From CBDFKJ01 sp965248805 (GTDB lineage: Bacteria > Pseudomonadota > Alphaproteobacteria > UBA6615), in contig CBDFKJ010000009.1 of assembly GCA_965248805.1 (NCBI GenBank), positions 558,001 through 622,000 on the forward strand: a stretch of DNA of 64,000 nucleotides. Direction: 5' to 3'. The position numbers and the translations under genes were made by a program. This document shows, in pieces, positions 62,262-64,000 of this stretch (positions within the stretch are counted from its first letter, which is position 1; the number at the start of each line of letters is the position of its first letter). The notes below the pieces were generated by a model. It did not search any database. It was not told the DNA's origin and saw nothing but the letters and a program-made list of their open reading frames with translations.

Positions 62262-62302
62262 CATGTTATATGTTACATGTTATATGTTACATGTAATATG
62301 TA
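62262..62302. promoter_or_regulatory. tandem 14-bp AT-rich operator-like repeats
   Basis: CATGTTATATGTTA occurs twice in direct succession and is followed by a close third copy, CATGTAATATGTA. Each unit overlaps near-palindromes such as TTACATGTAA. The array starts 53 bases before the DUF2170 start codon and lies in the divergent promoter region. Repeated short operators are typical of ribbon-helix-helix or MetJ-type regulators. Confidence 0.75.
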
Positions 62303-62314
62303 CCGGAACTTTCA

Positions 62315-62938
62315 ATGGTCACGAGAAAACCTTCCTACTACCAAGCCAAGTATCGCGAGCGTCTGCGCGAAAAGGGCTATGTCAAACGTGAAGTCTGGAT
62401 ACCGCCCGATTACGCGAAAATTTTGAAGGACTGCGAAACGGCTCTGAGGGCCGGCGTGATGCCGATTATTCCCCGAACACGCAAGGAGATAAGAATGAGT
62501 CAGGACGAAAATTGGACGACCGAGTCCCTCTTGGAGGCGCTCTCGCAATCGAGTGCGGCGGTCGAAGGCGGCATGGAGGTCAGTCTGGTCGAAGGCACGG
62601 ACCCCGGCATCCTCCTCACGATGAAAGAGTTTGGCGACTTGCCGCTATTGATGAGCGTCAGCGGCAGCCAGATCATCGTCGATACGTTGCTTTGGCCCGT
62701 CGACGAAGTCGAAGACACAGCCGGGTTCAACGAAATGATCTTGAAGACGCACAAGCTCTTCCCGCTCTCGACCTTCGGCATCGTTCCGGGCCCCGATGGC
62801 CGGGACTATTACGAGCTATTCGGTTCGCTGAGCGCTGGATCGATCCTTGAAACCGTGATTTTCGAGATCGAGACATTGGCCGACAACGCCATGCAGGCGG
62901 CGGAGGCCTATAGGACCGACCTTAAGAATGTCGCCTAA
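62315..62938 (+). CDS. DUF2170 protein (YjfI-like) with N-terminal RHH-like domain
   Basis: The 207-residue protein combines a basic N-terminal segment (KYRERLREKGYVKREVWIPP, then DYAKILKDCETALRAG), patterned as a ribbon-helix-helix fold, with a C-terminal DUF2170 domain (MEVSLVEGTDPGILLTMKEF, HKLFPLSTFGIVPGPDGRDY). E. coli YjfI is shorter and cytoplasmic. The N-terminal part could bind the tandem repeats just upstream, giving autoregulation; this is inference. Confidence 0.85.
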   Translation: MVTRKPSYYQAKYRERLREKGYVKREVWIPPDYAKILKDCETALRAGVMPIIPRTRKEIRMSQDENWTTESLLEALSQSSAAVEGGMEVSLVEGTDPGILLTMKEFGDLPLLMSVSGSQIIVDTLLWPVDEVEDTAGFNEMILKTHKLFPLSTFGIVPGPDGRDYYELFGSLSAGSILETVIFEIETLADNAMQAAEAYRTDLKNVA

Positions 62939-62992
62939 AGACGCGGCGGGTTCGGTTGGTTCACAGAATTTAGAGTCGAGGAGTAAGTCGAT

Positions 62993-63685
62993 ATGAGTAT
63001 TTGGGCAAAAGTGGCGACAGCGATCCGTGGCGGCGTCAGCGAAGCAGGCGAGGCTATCGTGGATAATCAGGCACTGCGGATCCTGGATCAGGAAATCCGC
63101 GACGCCGACAACGAGTTAATCAAATCCAAGGAAGCGCTAACCAGCATCATCGCCAAGCGCAAACTGGCCGACAAGAAGGTCGAAAGCCTGAAAGCGTCGA
63201 TGGCCGAATATGAAGGCTACGCGATCCAGGCGCTGGACAAAGGCGACGAAGGCTTGGCGACCGAAATTGCCGAAAAGATCGCCGGCATCGAAACCGAGAT
63301 GCTGGGCGAAGAGGCGCTCGCCAAATCCTTCTCCGATAGCGAGGCGCAGCTGCGCAAGGCTGTGTCGCAGACGGAAGGCAATCTGAAACGCCTCAAGCAG
63401 CAGGTCGATACCGTGAAGGCCACGGAAAAAGTCCAACGCGCGCAGGCAGCTGTTGCGGCACGCCATTCGGGCGCCAACAGCAGCATGCGGGGCGCCGTCG
63501 ACAGCCTGGAGCGGCTGAAGACCCGGCAGGCGGAACGTGCCGCACAGTTCGAAGCGGCCAACGAACTGGCCGAGTCGACGGAAGAAGTCAGCCTGCAGGA
63601 GAAGCTGAAATCGGCGGGCATCGTCGATGGCGGGGCAAAAGGTGGCGACATTCTGGCGCGTCTCAAAGCCAAGCGCGCCGGCTAA
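62993..63685 (+). CDS. PspA/IM30-family protein (YjfJ-like)
   Basis: The 230-residue protein is almost all helical coiled coil (LRILDQEIRDADNELIKSKE, AQLRKAVSQTEGNLKRLKQQ), the hallmark of PspA/Vipp1/IM30 proteins, which coat and protect stressed membranes. The C-terminus (LKSAGIVDGGAKGGDILARL) is family-specific. It lies between the DUF2170 and glutathionylspermidine synthase-like genes, as in E. coli yjfIJ. Confidence 0.92.
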   Translation: MSIWAKVATAIRGGVSEAGEAIVDNQALRILDQEIRDADNELIKSKEALTSIIAKRKLADKKVESLKASMAEYEGYAIQALDKGDEGLATEIAEKIAGIETEMLGEEALAKSFSDSEAQLRKAVSQTEGNLKRLKQQVDTVKATEKVQRAQAAVAARHSGANSSMRGAVDSLERLKTRQAERAAQFEAANELAESTEEVSLQEKLKSAGIVDGGAKGGDILARLKAKRAG

Positions 63686-63708
63686 CCCGCCACGCTGGAA
63701 TACGGCCC

Positions 63709-64000
63709 ATGCGCCGGATCCCCGTTGCCCCACGGCCCAACCTCAAGCAATCGGCCCTGGCGCATGGCTTTGCGGTAGACGAGTTTGGAAACGTCCCCTA
63801 CTGGGATGAAACCGCCTACTACTGCTTTACCCTGCGCCAGATCGAGGACGATCTGGAGGTGCCTGCCGAGGCCATCGAAGACCTTTGTTTCGAGATTCTG
63901 AACCGCGCGGTCACGGACGAGACCGTGTTCCGCCGGCTTCGGATTCCGGAAACCTACTGGGACTACATCGCGTTAAGCTGGCGGAACCGCGAGAAAGATC
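63709..64000 (+). CDS. glutathionylspermidine synthase-like ATP-grasp protein (YjfC-like), 3' end outside window
   Basis: Only 97 codons are inside the window. The start MRRIPVAPRPNLKQSALAHG and VPYWDETAYYCFTLRQIEDD, then RLRIPETYWDYIALSWRNR, are typical of the pre-ATP-grasp part of this family. E. coli yjfC lies in the same gene neighbourhood. The catalytic ATP-grasp motifs lie outside the window. Confidence 0.85.
   Translation, partial: MRRIPVAPRPNLKQSALAHGFAVDEFGNVPYWDETAYYCFTLRQIEDDLEVPAEAIEDLCFEILNRAVTDETVFRRLRIPETYWDYIALSWRNREKD

Noticed and set aside
62262..62302. CRISPR or minisatellite coding repeat
   Set aside because: Only three AT-rich 14-bp units, in a promoter position, with no spacers; an operator is more likely.

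Overview
The window is high-GC DNA with dense coding on both strands, typical Shine-Dalgarno sites and many ATGA start/stop overlaps. Gene content points to an alphaproteobacterium, probably Rhodospirillales-like: a zinc-ribbon DinB, PQQ dehydrogenases, lambda-like prophage genes of the type common in alphaproteobacteria, and a GyrA-type fragment. No rRNA, tRNA or CRISPR array was seen. The many insertion sequences, truncated genes and single-base frameshifts suggest an IS-rich, decaying accessory region. Some frameshifts could instead be assembly errors.

Region 1 (1-28.8 kb) is a long prophage morphogenesis block. It starts with DNA-modification genes (PAPS-reductase-like protein, ParB-methyltransferase) and three small minus-strand genes. 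A lambda-type head and tail series follows on the plus strand: terminase, gpW, portal, S49 protease with nested scaffold, decoration protein, capsid, connectors, tail tube, frameshifting tail chaperone, tape measure, tail-tip genes and fibres. A minus-strand KAP-type NTPase sits between tail chaperone and tape measure as cargo. An IS3-family element splits the tape-measure gene. The block ends abruptly where a truncated radical-SAM gene meets a truncated gyrA (about 28820).

Region 2 (29.6-35.4 kb) holds a secreted repeat protein, a divergent PQQ dehydrogenase, a convergent cytochrome c, a secreted pentapeptide-repeat protein with a new-looking N-terminal domain, and a cold-shock protein. Region 3 (35.4-45.4 kb) is an IS graveyard (IS5, IS630, IS1182, IS1595 and IS427 types) around gene fragments, an HPt-like protein and an FAD oxidoreductase. 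Region 4 (45.5-49.8 kb) repeats region 2's gene order: PQQ dehydrogenase (+), cytochrome c (-), then a protein with the same new domain (+). Here an IS630 derivative sits between the second and third genes. These two paralogous cassettes are the strongest candidate for an undescribed functional system, probably periplasmic oxidation with a dedicated electron acceptor and a secreted partner.

Region 5 (49.8-57.1 kb) is a mosaic of a Mu-like remnant and a minus-strand remnant of a phage related to region 1. Between its tail genes lie dinB and a DUF2161 nuclease-like gene. An ArdC-type antirestriction pseudogene and further IS copies follow. Region 6 (58.7-64 kb) looks like chromosomal backbone: a rhomboid protease and an envelope-stress cluster like E. 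coli yjfIJKLMC (DUF2170, PspA, DUF2491, DUF350, DUF1190, glutathionylspermidine-synthase-like) plus a K+ channel. Its two arms diverge from an AT-rich repeated operator.
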